A stretch of DNA of 18,095 bases from JAJPKE01 sp052143275 (GCA_052143275.1 JBKQTH010000371.1:1-18095), one strand, 5' to 3'; shown: positions 7,268 through 14,378, counted from the first letter of the stretch. Numbers and translations are program-made. The notes: generated from the letters alone by a model not told the origin.

Positions 7268-7716
7268 ACTCCATGCTCTCCACCATGTGCTGATCCATTG
7301 ATACTGCTCATGCCGTGTCTTGTCTTATGCTACCACGTACCAAACTAACAGTATCGGAGACATTTTTCAACGGGCTCGCCGGTCCCTACAGTGACACTTG
7401 TCATCTGACAGATAAAAACAGACGGACTGACACGTTTCTTGGCCACGAGTTTTGCGACCTGGAACCATACGGTCAGTGACACAGAGCGTGGGGTGACACT
7501 GAATAGAAACCTGGCGACAGGTTATGGGTCAGAGAAATGGGCGATTTCGGCCGCATAATCTGGTCCATAAAAAGGCACGCTCCGGCTTGGACCCCTTGAC
7601 CAGCCTCCTGCACCAGGACGCGCTCTTACGGGTGTGCTTCCCGGTTGTTCCTTTGACACCAGGAGCCTGCTTCCTCGACCATTGCCATAGCAGTGAGGCT
7701 GCCAAAGAAACCTGCT
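7268..7716. other. Gene-free stretch with IS-end remnants
   Basis: No convincing protein frame on either strand. Positions 7363-7401 resemble, on the opposite strand, the IS701/IS1182 junction at 1623-1661. From 7392 to 7499 the hexamer TGACAC occurs four times (7392, 7428, 7477, 7494) in the same direction, a pattern of transposase-binding repeats as in IS21-type ends. No transposase frame is attached, so this is probably a solo or decayed end. Confidence 0.45.
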
Positions 7717-8085
7717 TTAGCTCTCCTCATCAGCCCGGCTCGAGATCTCAAACACCGTCCCGTCTGGGGCTCGGAAGTGATTCCAACTCGTCGTGCCCGC
7801 ACGCTGAATGGGACCAATGAACTCGATGCCTGCTGCTTCCATGGTCGCTCGGGCTGCGTCGACATCGTCCACCCAGAAGGCAACCACAGGACCTGTGGTG
7901 AAAAACGCGTGAAATGCCTCCTCGGGGCGATAGAGTTCCACTGGCGTCCCATCGGCCAACTGGAATCCCGCAATCTCGGGTTCGGCTCGAATGGGCTGCA
8001 TGCCCATGACATCACGAAAGAACTTTTCCATCTCTTCAAAGTGAGTAGTGCGCAATCCCAGCCAGGTGAGTCCTTTGACCTGCAT
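7717..8085 (-). CDS. VOC-family (glyoxalase/bleomycin-resistance-type) protein
   Basis: 122 residues forming one vicinal-oxygen-chelate module pair: GLTWLGLRTTHFEEMEKFFR, VMGMQP, GTPVELYRPEE, VVAFWVDDVDAARATMEAAG, and FRAPDGTVFEISSR with the C-terminal metal-type Glu. Family members are metal-dependent lyases, dioxygenases or antibiotic-binding proteins. A likely metal set is His15 and two Glu residues, but one expected ligand position is not clear, so catalytic function is open. Start ATG 8085 follows AGGAGGG about eight bases upstream. It lies directly before IS701 copy 2 on the opposite strand and may be inside that element if its left end is the repeat at 7383. Confidence 0.88.
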   Translation of the reverse strand: MQVKGLTWLGLRTTHFEEMEKFFRDVMGMQPIRAEPEIAGFQLADGTPVELYRPEEAFHAFFTTGPVVAFWVDDVDAARATMEAAGIEFIGPIQRAGTTSWNHFRAPDGTVFEISSRADEES

Positions 8086-8241
8086 ACCATCTGCCCTCCT
8101 GTCTTTCCTGTGCTATTACCCGCCAGTACAACGTCCCATCCTCCTCAAATACGCTCGTAGTATATCCCGTTTCAGCAGCAGCGAGCCGGTTCGCTGATCC
8201 ATGCGATACGCTACCTCCTGCAATCAGAGAGGAGGCATGGG

Positions 8242-9408
8242 ATGGTGGAGGAGTGGGAGGCACAAGCATTCGAGCTGCCTACCAGCGGTCACTGGTCACA
8301 GGCGCTCGCCGAGATCCAGTCCCGTATCGCCCCCCGCTTTGCGCGAGTGGAGGTGCGCGAGCGGGCCGGTCGCTACGTGTTCGGCCTGCTGGACCGGGTG
8401 GAGCGCAAGAACGGGTGGCAACTCGCCGAAGCGATGGGTGAGACGGGGCCGCAGGGCGCGCAGCGCCTGCTCAATGCGGCGGTCTGGGATGCCGAGGGCG
8501 TGCGCGATGACTTGCGCGGCTATGTCGTTGACGCCCTGGAGGATCTGGCCAGTGGCGTGCTCATCGTCGACGAGACCGGCTTCTTGAAGAAAGGGACGCA
8601 CTCGTGCGGGGTGGCGCGCCAATACACCGGGACGGCGGGCACCACCAGCAACGCGCAAGTCGGTGTCTTCCTGACCTACGCGTCGGCGAAGGGCGCGGCG
8701 TTCATCGATCGCGCGCTCTATCTGCCGCGGAGCTGGACGCGTGACCCGGAGCAGCGCTCCGCTGCACACGTGCCCAAGGGCCTCCGCTTTGCCACCAAGC
8801 TCACCCTGGCGCAGCGGATGCTGGCCCGCGCTTTCACGGCCCGCGTGCCGGCCCGCTGGGTGACCGCCGACTCAGCCTACGGACGGTCGCACGCCTTCCG
8901 CCGGTGGCTGGAGCAGCGCGACCAGGCGTACGCGGTGATGATCCCGAAGACGACCGCGGTCCAGTACGAGGGCCGCCGCGAGCGGGCCGAGCAACTGGGT
9001 GCGCGACTGCCGGAGGAAGCGTGGGTCACGGTTGTCACTGAAGGCCAAGCGGTTCCCGCGCATCAGTGGGTCTGCCTGCCGCTCTCCGAGCCCTGTGCGA
9101 AGGGGAGGCTCCGCTGGCTGCTCATCCGCCGCCCGCCAGAGGATCCCAGCGACCTGGCCTACTATCTAGCCTACGGCCCCGCAGAGACACCCCTGCAGGA
9201 GCTCGTGCGCGTGTGCGACCGCCGCTGGGCTATCGAAGAGGACTTCGCCGAGGCCAAGGGCGAGGTGGGGTTGGACCAGTATGAGGTGCGGACGTGGACG
9301 GCGTGGTACCGCTTCATGACCCTGTGTCTGCTCGCCCATGCGGCACTGGTGGGGCTGCGTCAGCGGGCGGCAGCCGACGAGGCCAGCGCACCCGTGGCCA
9401 GCGCCTAG
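8242..9408 (+). CDS. IS701-family transposase, zero-frame ORF (copy 2)
   Basis: 388 residues with the complete DDE core: VLIVDETGFLKKG (D110), WVTADSAYG, and WAIEEDFAEAKGEVGLDQYE. Ribosome site GAGGAGG lies just before ATG 8242. Compared with copy 1 the end is altered: after DEASAP the frame meets TAG at 9406, a few codons before the conserved slippery run at 9422-9432. A ribosome in zero frame therefore stops before it could shift, and the IS5-like extension would not be made. The catalytic domain itself looks intact. Copy 1 reads through the same place, so this copy is the mutated one, unless the stop is a normal early terminator. Confidence 0.9.
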   Translation: MVEEWEAQAFELPTSGHWSQALAEIQSRIAPRFARVEVRERAGRYVFGLLDRVERKNGWQLAEAMGETGPQGAQRLLNAAVWDAEGVRDDLRGYVVDALEDLASGVLIVDETGFLKKGTHSCGVARQYTGTAGTTSNAQVGVFLTYASAKGAAFIDRALYLPRSWTRDPEQRSAAHVPKGLRFATKLTLAQRMLARAFTARVPARWVTADSAYGRSHAFRRWLEQRDQAYAVMIPKTTAVQYEGRRERAEQLGARLPEEAWVTVVTEGQAVPAHQWVCLPLSEPCAKGRLRWLLIRRPPEDPSDLAYYLAYGPAETPLQELVRVCDRRWAIEEDFAEAKGEVGLDQYEVRTWTAWYRFMTLCLLAHAALVGLRQRAAADEASAPVASA

Positions 9409-9411
9409 GCG

Positions 9412-9919
9412 GCCACCCCTCAAAAGGGGGGCCTGCGCCGGACCGTATTCCGCTGACGGTGCCAGAGGTCCGCCGGTTGATCCTGGCAATGCGCGAGCCG
9501 GGCGAGAAGCGGGCGGTGCGCATCGGGTGGTCGCACTGGAGACGGGCTCACCAGGCAGTGGCGGCTCGCTGCCACGCCGCGTGGCAGGCACAGCGGGCTG
9601 CTGAAGCACCTTCCAGCCGTGCTGTTCTCCCACCCGCCCCGGTGGAGAGGGCGCTCAGTGACGCCGAGTGGGAGCGCATCCACCCCCTGCTCCCCCGCAG
9701 AAGCCGCTGATTGGTCGGCCCCGCCACAACCACCGAGTGATCCTCAGCGGCATCCTCGCCGTGGTGCTGACCGGGGCGTCCTGGCGCGAGATGCCGGCGG
9801 AGTACGGCAAATGGGAGACCGCGTACAAGCGCTATCGGCTCTGGCGTGACGACGGGCGCTGGCCACGCATCCTGGAAGCCTTGGGCCTTCCAGCCACAAC
9901 CCGTCCGCCGCCCCAGTGA
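9412..9919 (+). pseudogene. Frameshifted IS5/DUF4096-like C-terminal extension of IS701 copy 2
   Basis: In the -1 frame after the slippery run the sequence reads RIPLTVPEVRRLILAMREPG, WSHWRRAHQAVAARCHAAWQ, and LSDAEWERIHPLLP up to about 9705. A one-base loss in CTCCCCCGCAG (copy 1 has CTCCCACCACAG) then moves the reading into a third frame: GRPRHNHRVILSGIL, GASWREMPAEYGKWETAYKR, RILEALGLP, stop at 9919. The domain order matches copy 1 and shows how the family protein ends, just before the terminal repeat. Two separate lesions (the TAG upstream and this deletion) mark it as decayed. Confidence 0.75.
9422..9432 (+). promoter_or_regulatory. Conserved -1 frameshift heptamer in IS701 copy 2
   Basis: AAAAGGGGGGC; the zero frame reads CAA AAG GGG GGC and the -1 frame AAA GGG GGG CCT, exactly as in copy 1. 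Its survival beside a diverged, length-changed flank supports selection on the run before this copy decayed. Confidence 0.5.
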
Positions 9920-10050
9920 CTGCCTAAGTGTTACTGTAGGGATTCCGAGAATCGGCGTCCCACAATCCGTGTCGAAATCAACGTACCAGCTATTGCGACC
10001 ATGGATGAGTTATGGGATACTTAGCAAGGAGCGCGTGAAAGGAGAGGTAC

Positions 10051-10632
10051 ATGCTCATCGGATATGCCCGTGTCTCGACGGAAGAGCAATCGCTCGACCT
10101 GCAACTTGATGCTTTACACAACAGCGGATGTGAGGATGTGTATCGGGATGTGATTAGCGGCTCAAAGGCGGGTCGGCCGGGGCTAGAGAATGCGCTCTCT
10201 CACTTGCGCGCTGGGTTCGAGGCGTGCCCAGATGATCTGCGCACGGACGCAATCAGGCGGATCGTCCGCGCCGCCGTAAGCATTGCCGAGCGCTGTAGTG
10301 ACCAGTTGCAGCTTCGGGACGAGAAAGAGCAAGCCTCCGACCTTGCCGGATGGCTCGACCGCTCCAGCAGATCTCGGGACCACCTGGTGCACCCGAAGCG
10401 TCCAGCCCTGGCACTGCAGATTGGGGAGGAGCGCCAGGGCAGTGTCGTGAGAATGACACGCGAGCGGGGATTCGGCTTCATCAGGACGGATGGGCAATTG
10501 GACGTCTTCTTCCATAGGAGCGATCTGGACGATGGGCGCTGGTGGGATGAGATCCGGGAAGGTACAGACGTCTGCTTCACCGTCGATCAGGAACCGAAAG
10601 GATGGCGAGCCCGTCAGGTCCGTAGAGCGTAG
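10051..10632 (+). CDS. Truncated serine resolvase fused to a cold-shock domain
   Basis: 193 residues in one uninterrupted frame, ATG 10051 with AAGGAG upstream. Residues 1-53 are the start of a Tn3/Pin-type resolvase: MLIGYARVSTEEQSLDLQLD with nucleophile S9, then ISGSKAGRPGLENALSHLRAG, stopping where the family normally continues into the arginine-rich catalytic region. Residues 54-127 (DDLRTDAIRRIVRAAVSIAE and following) are not recognised. Residues 128-192 are a cold-shock/S1-like nucleic-acid-binding domain with RNP1 (RGFGFIRTDG) and RNP2 (DVFFHRSDL). The resolvase part cannot be catalytic alone. Most likely a deletion joined a resolvase start to a resident cold-shock-domain gene, supplying its start codon and ribosome site. 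Whether the chimera is expressed is unknown. Confidence 0.8.
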   Translation: MLIGYARVSTEEQSLDLQLDALHNSGCEDVYRDVISGSKAGRPGLENALSHLRAGFEACPDDLRTDAIRRIVRAAVSIAERCSDQLQLRDEKEQASDLAGWLDRSSRSRDHLVHPKRPALALQIGEERQGSVVRMTRERGFGFIRTDGQLDVFFHRSDLDDGRWWDEIREGTDVCFTVDQEPKGWRARQVRRA

Positions 10633-10913
10633 CAATACTCGGCTGCGAGGTGCTCCTACGCAGCTTGGGGTGCGGGCACATCCCAATATGCTAGCGATCA
10701 TCGCTACCGACAGATCCAGGAACGCCGCGCCGACGTGTCGCCTGTGACAATGAAGACAGCGTCAGAATCATACGCCTTTCTTGTGGAAGGTTCTTAGCAT
10801 GGTTATTCGTTCCATGTATACTCAACGGCCAGCCGCTGGTGACAGCTTCCGTAACACTACCCCAGGTAGTACGTCATTGCGGCTGGTGACATTTACGTTA
10901 ACACTGCCCCGTA

Positions 10914-11090
10914 TTGCAGCTTCCAATTGGGCTTCTGCAGATCTTCGGCGTGCTACCGCTGACCTCTCCGCTCTGGTACAGCCTGTTTCGGCTCGCCGTT
11001 GCCGTGGTCGAGTTGGGTCTGGCGATCTGGATGATACAGGTTCAGCGGCACCAGGGAGTATGGGCCATGGGCAGAAACGGGGCCGTGTGA
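10914..11090 (+). CDS. Possible small membrane peptide or gene remnant (58 aa)
   Basis: A frame opening at TTG 10914 encodes LQLPIGLLQIFGVLPLTSPL, then WYSLFRLAVAVVELGLAIWM and IQVQRHQGVWAMG. The middle is one strongly hydrophobic, membrane-spanning stretch flanked by basic residues, unlike the composition of neighbouring frames. There is no ribosome site at the TTG, and an in-frame TAA lies at 10899, so it is more likely the C-terminal remnant of a membrane protein than an intact gene. I do not recognise the family. Confidence 0.3.
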   Translation: MQLPIGLLQIFGVLPLTSPLWYSLFRLAVAVVELGLAIWMIQVQRHQGVWAMGRNGAV

Positions 11091-11288
11091 TCCAAGCGGG
11101 CGAGCGGCAATCCGGCGAAGCTGGAAGGCCGTGACCACGCTGTGACACCGCGGCTGGCAAATGTGATGCCGGCGAGATGTCTGGTGGGCATGATGCAGAG
11201 CGATGGGTGCCAGTCATTCACCGTCTTGGATGCCATCGGGCGCCCTGAAGATACCAGGAAGATACCAGTCGGTTCCCGCCTACCGCTT

Positions 11289-11326
11289 CCGAGCGAGCGA
11301 TGGACGGCTTGTCAGCGCTCGCTCGG
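11289..11326 (+). promoter_or_regulatory. Perfect 11-bp inverted repeat abutting a ribosome binding site
   Basis: CCGAGCGAGCG (11289-11299) pairs perfectly with CGCTCGCTCGG (11316-11326) over a 16-base loop. The next bases, 11327-11332, are AAGGAG, the ribosome site of the small gene at 11341. In RNA the stem would end exactly at the ribosome site; in DNA it could be an operator. Confidence 0.6.
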
Positions 11327-11340
11327 AAGGAGTAATGTCC

Positions 11341-11574
11341 ATGGATCCAACCTACGCCTTCTGGCAGTACATTCCCACGGGGGATATCTATGCCGTGCGC
11401 CTGCAGTCGACCGGCTTGTTGGACGACTTAACTGGTATCTGCGGACCTCTCCGGCCCGATGAGATTGTGTCGACCAACCTCGCCAAGTTCGACTACGACG
11501 ACCAGCGCGACGACGTGGCCTGGGGTGAGCAGCACGAGCCGTCGGACTGGCGCGTGTACGAAACCGCCTCATAA
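11341..11574 (+). CDS. Hypothetical protein, 77 aa
   Basis: Small acidic protein: MDPTYAFWQYIPTGDIYAVR, LLDDLTGICGPLRPDEI, FDYDDQRDDVAWGEQHEPSD. Not recognised. It contains no membrane segment; the aromatic start and Asp-rich middle suggest a soluble globular domain. ATG 11341 is chosen because AAGGAG lies eight bases upstream; ATG 11335 is in frame but only two bases from it. The 5' leader contains the perfect hairpin at 11289-11326, so control at the RNA or operator level is plausible. No operon partner is seen; the next gene belongs to a TnpB element. Confidence 0.7.
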   Translation: MDPTYAFWQYIPTGDIYAVRLQSTGLLDDLTGICGPLRPDEIVSTNLAKFDYDDQRDDVAWGEQHEPSDWRVYETAS

Positions 11575-11799
11575 TCAGCCGTAAATGGGTGGAGCATATT
11601 GTTCTCACTTGTTCGCGCTTCTGCTGTTGAAGATCGTCCGGGGATCACCGGTGAGATCCGGTGAGATCCGGTATGATCCAGTGTGATAGAGTGGGGGAGC
11701 TATCGGAGCACAAGATCGTACCGGGGAGATGATTGCGGGGGCTATGAATAGGTGCAGAGAATATCCCCATGTGTGCCCAGGTGTCTCCGTCTGTTCTCC
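11575..11799. other. Intergenic stretch before the TnpB element promoter
   Basis: No gene seen. It holds four tandem 10-bp repeats (11648-11687) and, from about 11757, what is probably the left end of the TnpB element (AATATCCCCATGTGTGCCC region). Confidence 0.45.
11648..11687. repeat. Four tandem 10-bp repeats, consensus CCGGTGNGAT
   Basis: Units: CCGGTGAGAT, CCGGTGAGAT, CCGGTATGAT, CCAGTGTGAT. The first two are identical, the others diverge stepwise, and the ten bases before them (CCGGGGATCA) may be a fifth, decayed unit. The period equals one helical turn. Confidence 0.75.
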
Positions 11800-11828
11800 T
11801 TGACCACAGCAGCAGGATATGATACACT
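11800..11828 (+). promoter_or_regulatory. Promoter of tnpB
   Basis: TTGACC at 11800-11805, a 17-base spacer, and TACACT at 11823-11828: a near-consensus sigma-70-type promoter about 75 bases before the tnpB start. Confidence 0.65.
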
Positions 11829-11903
11829 TGTTCTAGCAATCGAGGAGTGAAGGCCTCCTCTCTCCGCAGGACGGCCGGGGACTGGCAGGGAGGGAGATGC
11901 GGG

Positions 11904-13145
11904 ATGCTGGTACAGCGGGCGTACCGAACGGAGCTGGCTCTGAACGATCGACAGGTGACGGCCTGCCGCCAGCATGCCGGTGCCGCTCGCTGGGCCTACA
12001 ACTGGGGGCTCCGGGTCAAACAAGAACGCTATACCGCGAGCAAGAGGAGCCCCACCGCCATCGAGCTGCACCGCGAGCTCAACGCCCTCAAGAAGACGGC
12101 GGTGCCCTGGATGTACCAGGTCTCCAAGTGTGCGCCGCAGGAAGCCCTTTGGAACCTGGATGCGGCCTTTACCCACTTCTTCCGGCGGTGTGCGCTCAAG
12201 AAGCAGGGGAAGTGGAGAGGGAAGCTGGGGTATCCCCGCTTCAAGACCAAAAAGAAAGGGTTGGGCAGTTTCCGGCTGACTGGCAGGATTGCAGTCTATC
12301 CAGAGGCGATTGTGCTGCCTCGATTGGGACGCCTCCGCCTCAAAGAGCGGGGGTATCTGCCCACCTCAGGGGTGCAGATCCTCTCGGCCACGGTGAGCGA
12401 GCAGGCCGGGCACTGGTATGTGAGTCTGCAGGTGGAGGAAGATCAATCCGTGCCCCAGAACACCGGCCCCGTGGTGGGGATCGATCTGGGGATCAAGACT
12501 CTGGCTACTCTCTCGGATGGGACGGTGATTGCCAATCCTCGCCACCTCAAGCGGCGTCTCAAAAAGCTGAAACGGCTGCAGCGCGTCGTGAGCCGGCGGA
12601 AGAAGGGTGGCAAGAACCGCAAGAAGGCGGTGCGTAAGCTGGCTCGGCTGCATCGGCAGATCAAGAATCAAAGGCGTAACACGCTGCATCAGGTCACGAC
12701 CAGGCTGGCGAAAACCAAGTCGGTGCTGGTGATTGAAGATCTGAACGTCAGCGGCATGCTGAAGAACCACCATCTGGCGCAAGCCATCGGCGATGTGGGG
12801 TTCTCTGAGTTCAAGCGGCAACTGCTCTATAAAGCCAGCTGGTATGGCGCTCGGATCATTCTCGCCGATCGGTGGGAGCCCTCCAGCAAGCGGTGCAGTA
12901 GCTGTGGGTGGGTAGACGAGGATCTCACCCTCTCAGATCGGGTCTTTCACTGCGAGCAGTGTGGGCTCGTGCTGGACCGGGATCTGAATGCCGCCATCAA
13001 TTTAGCTAAACTGGCCGACAGTTCGCCGGACAGTCTAAACGCCTGTGGAGCCGCCGGCTCTGGCGCGAAGCACAAACCTCGCGTGAAACTGGCGGCCGTG
13101 AAGCAGGAACCCAACACCAGAAGTGGCCTGTCCATACTTGGGTAA
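11904..13145 (+). CDS. tnpB: TnpB RNA-guided DNA endonuclease
   Basis: 413 residues, full family length. N-terminal helix-turn-helix-like part (MLVQRAYRTELALNDRQ, AGAARWAYNWGLR), WED-like strands, then a split RuvC nuclease: D194 in VVGIDLGIKTLATLSDG, E279 in SVLVIEDLNVSGM, and D360 in LVLDRDLNAAINLA. A zinc finger (C331, C334, C350, C353 in CSSCG and CEQCG) lies before the last Asp. All catalytic and zinc residues are present, so the enzyme is probably active. Such proteins use an omega RNA from the element's right end to cut DNA beside a short TAM and so retain the element. ATG 11904, with GGGAG upstream, matches the family start; the frame is open back to 11847 but that part has no family character. 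Confidence 0.95.
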   Translation: MLVQRAYRTELALNDRQVTACRQHAGAARWAYNWGLRVKQERYTASKRSPTAIELHRELNALKKTAVPWMYQVSKCAPQEALWNLDAAFTHFFRRCALKKQGKWRGKLGYPRFKTKKKGLGSFRLTGRIAVYPEAIVLPRLGRLRLKERGYLPTSGVQILSATVSEQAGHWYVSLQVEEDQSVPQNTGPVVGIDLGIKTLATLSDGTVIANPRHLKRRLKKLKRLQRVVSRRKKGGKNRKKAVRKLARLHRQIKNQRRNTLHQVTTRLAKTKSVLVIEDLNVSGMLKNHHLAQAIGDVGFSEFKRQLLYKASWYGARIILADRWEPSSKRCSSCGWVDEDLTLSDRVFHCEQCGLVLDRDLNAAINLAKLADSSPDSLNACGAAGSGAKHKPRVKLAAVKQEPNTRSGLSILG

Positions 13146-13160
13146 GTTTGGGAGAACGGC
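13010..13160 (+). ncRNA. Predicted omega RNA (reRNA) region at the tnpB 3' end
   Basis: In characterised TnpB systems the guide RNA scaffold overlaps the 3' end of tnpB and runs to the element's right end, with the guide just outside it. By position this would be about 13010-13160, and the guide would read into the 5' end of the cation-transporter gene (from about 13160). Position-based inference; structure not verified. Confidence 0.35.
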
Positions 13161-13163
13161 ATA

Positions 13164-13766
13164 TTGAATTCTGCGGCTCTGCTCAAACGAGGATTCCTCC
13201 TGGAATATGCCACTCTAGGATGGAATGTGGTCGGGGTGGTGATCGTACTACTAGCGGCTTATGCTGCTCGTTCGGTAGCACTCGCCGGCTTTGGTCTGGA
13301 TTCCTTGATCGAAATCTTTGCCTCGGTGGTGGTGGTCTGGCAACTCACTGGGGTCAATCTCGAACGCGAGCGGCTTGCGCTGCGTCTCATTGGGGGCGCT
13401 TTCGTCGCGCTCGTGCTCTATCTTGTTGCCCAACTGCTCTTCACCGTTCTCTCTGGCACCCATCCGGCAGCTTCCCATGGCGGCATCCTGTGGATGGCGG
13501 CCACCTTGATCGCCATGCTGCTGTTGGCGTTTGGGAAGCGAGTGACTGGCCAGCAATTGAAGAATGAAGTGCTGCTGACGGAAGGGCGCGTCACGCTAGT
13601 AGATGCCTACCTGGCAGGGGCCGTTCTGCTGGGTCTGCTGCTCAATGCAGTCTTCGGCTGGTGGTGGGCTGATCCGCTTGCTTCGCTGGTCATCATCTAC
13701 TACGGCGTCCGCGAGGCCGCCCATGCCTTTCACGAGAGTGCAGCGGTGCAGCCACCCGCTGCTTAA
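13164..13766 (+). CDS. Cation-efflux-like membrane protein without cytoplasmic domain
   Basis: About 200 residues, mostly membrane helices. LEYATLGWNVVGVVIVLLAA, ARSVALAGFGLDSLIEIFAS (typical CDF helix 2 with the Asp of the transport site), a His-containing loop, then TEGRVTLVDAYLAGAVLLG and WWWADPLASLVIIYYGVREA (helix 5, with Asp and the WADPL motif). The family usually exports Zn, Fe or Mn by proton exchange. The C-terminal cytoplasmic ferredoxin-like domain is absent, as in the short CDF-like subgroup. The first codon used is TTG 13164, with GGAG about nine bases upstream lying inside the TnpB element's right end. Any ancestral promoter would have been displaced by that element, so present expression may come from it. 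Confidence 0.8.
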   Translation: MNSAALLKRGFLLEYATLGWNVVGVVIVLLAAYAARSVALAGFGLDSLIEIFASVVVVWQLTGVNLERERLALRLIGGAFVALVLYLVAQLLFTVLSGTHPAASHGGILWMAATLIAMLLLAFGKRVTGQQLKNEVLLTEGRVTLVDAYLAGAVLLGLLLNAVFGWWWADPLASLVIIYYGVREAAHAFHESAAVQPPAA

Positions 13767-13805
13767 TGGCGGCAGCCACAAGGAAGGCGCCTATCGCCGG
13801 CTGCT

Positions 13806-13823
13806 CCGGCAGTTCCTTGCCGG
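13806..13823. terminator. Possible bidirectional hairpin between convergent genes
   Basis: CCGGCA-GTTCCT-TGCCGG, a perfect 6-bp stem between the stop at 13766 and the convergent stop at 13836. No U-tract on either side, so it is weak as an intrinsic terminator. Confidence 0.3.
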
Positions 13824-13835
13824 TTGGCGAGATGG

Positions 13836-14378
13836 CTATGGCAGAGGCTGGCCGATACCGTGGTCGTAGACCATTGCGCCGCCAAGGTAGCCGGTAATGG
13901 CAAGGAGCACGACGCTGACGAAGCCGGCTAGTAGATAGAGCCCAACGACCAGGCGCGGCAACGGCTTCACATAAAGTGATGGAACCAACACTTGCAAGCG
14001 TCCATCAAGGCGAACTAACAGCGTCTTACTACCTGGTAGCGCGTAATTCGCCCACTGCAACAGCTGCGGCAAGAGCCAGATGATGCGGAGCAGGAGTAGC
14101 AGGCTAAAGCTAAACGAGGTGACCACAGCAAAGACCTTGTGAAGGTGGAGTAAATTGCCTGCAAGGGCTACGTTGACATCTCGCTCACTCAGATAGCCGG
14201 AGACGAGAGCCGCGTAAGCCCCCAGTACCCCCAGCGCCAGGCACCAGCTGGCAGCCGTGTTAAGCCCAGCTCGACGCAGAAAAACTCCCCCAAAATCAAG
14301 GGCAACGCTGGCGATGAGCAGCGCAATGGGGAAATGAACGACCATAGGATGCAGTTCGGCAAGTCGAAAAGAAAACAT
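13836..14378 (-). CDS. DUF2231-domain membrane protein
   Basis: 180 residues with about four membrane helices. The family hallmarks are present: ELHPMVVHFPIALLIASVAL at the N-terminus and ITGYLGGAMVYDHGIG at the C-terminus, with conserved His residues in both (HP, HF; DHG). A long polar loop around residues 110-140 (YALPGSKTLLVRLDGRLQVL) separates helices 3 and 4. DUF2231 proteins are integral membrane proteins of unknown role; the paired histidines have led to suggestions of haem or metal binding. Start ATG 14378, preceded by TTAGGACG. It converges with the cation-transporter-like gene. Confidence 0.85.
   Translation of the reverse strand: MFSFRLAELHPMVVHFPIALLIASVALDFGGVFLRRAGLNTAASWCLALGVLGAYAALVSGYLSERDVNVALAGNLLHLHKVFAVVTSFSFSLLLLLRIIWLLPQLLQWANYALPGSKTLLVRLDGRLQVLVPSLYVKPLPRLVVGLYLLAGFVSVVLLAITGYLGGAMVYDHGIGQPLP

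Larger units (their letters stand above)
8242..9942 (+). mobile_element. IS701-family insertion sequence, copy 2 (decayed)
   Basis: Contains a transposase homologous to copy 1 but reading rightwards. The right terminal repeat CTAAGTGTTACTGTAGGGA is at 9924-9942, four bases after the transposase stop. The left repeat is not found at the expected place, about 60-80 bp before the start codon; only a poor match near 8165-8185 exists. The nearest good match is at 7383-7401 (16 of 19 bases), which would enlarge the element to about 2.56 kb and include the VOC gene. The start given here is therefore only the gene start. Confidence 0.7.
10633..11340. other. Region without a clear full gene
   Basis: Apart from a 58-residue membrane-peptide frame (10914-11090) and the hairpin at 11289-11326, no frame looks like protein. 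A 15-base near-perfect palindrome, TAGCGATCATCGCTA, lies at 10692-10706 and could be a protein-binding site or chance. Confidence 0.4.
11760..13160 (+). mobile_element. TnpB-only (IS200/IS605-group, IS1341-type) element
   Basis: Carries tnpB without a tnpA transposase. The left end is placed roughly at 11757-11770 and the right end roughly at 13155-13160, after GGTAAGTTTGGGAGAACGG, a style of right end common downstream of tnpB genes. Exact ends cannot be fixed without an empty site. Movement would need a TnpA in trans. Confidence 0.6.

Noticed and set aside
10692..10706. Palindrome TAGCGATCATCGCTA as a terminator
   Set aside because: The one-base loop and lack of a T-tract make a terminator unlikely; a binding site cannot be shown.
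10822..11217. 131-codon minus-strand frame
   Set aside because: Low-complexity Arg/Pro/Ser composition, no ribosome site and no motif; it overlaps a more protein-like hydrophobic frame on the plus strand.
11648..11687. CRISPR-like array
   Set aside because: The units are contiguous 10-mers with no spacers and no cas genes nearby.
11897..12637. 246-codon frame inside tnpB
   Set aside because: Shifted-frame shadow of TnpB; the tnpB frame keeps all RuvC and zinc residues.
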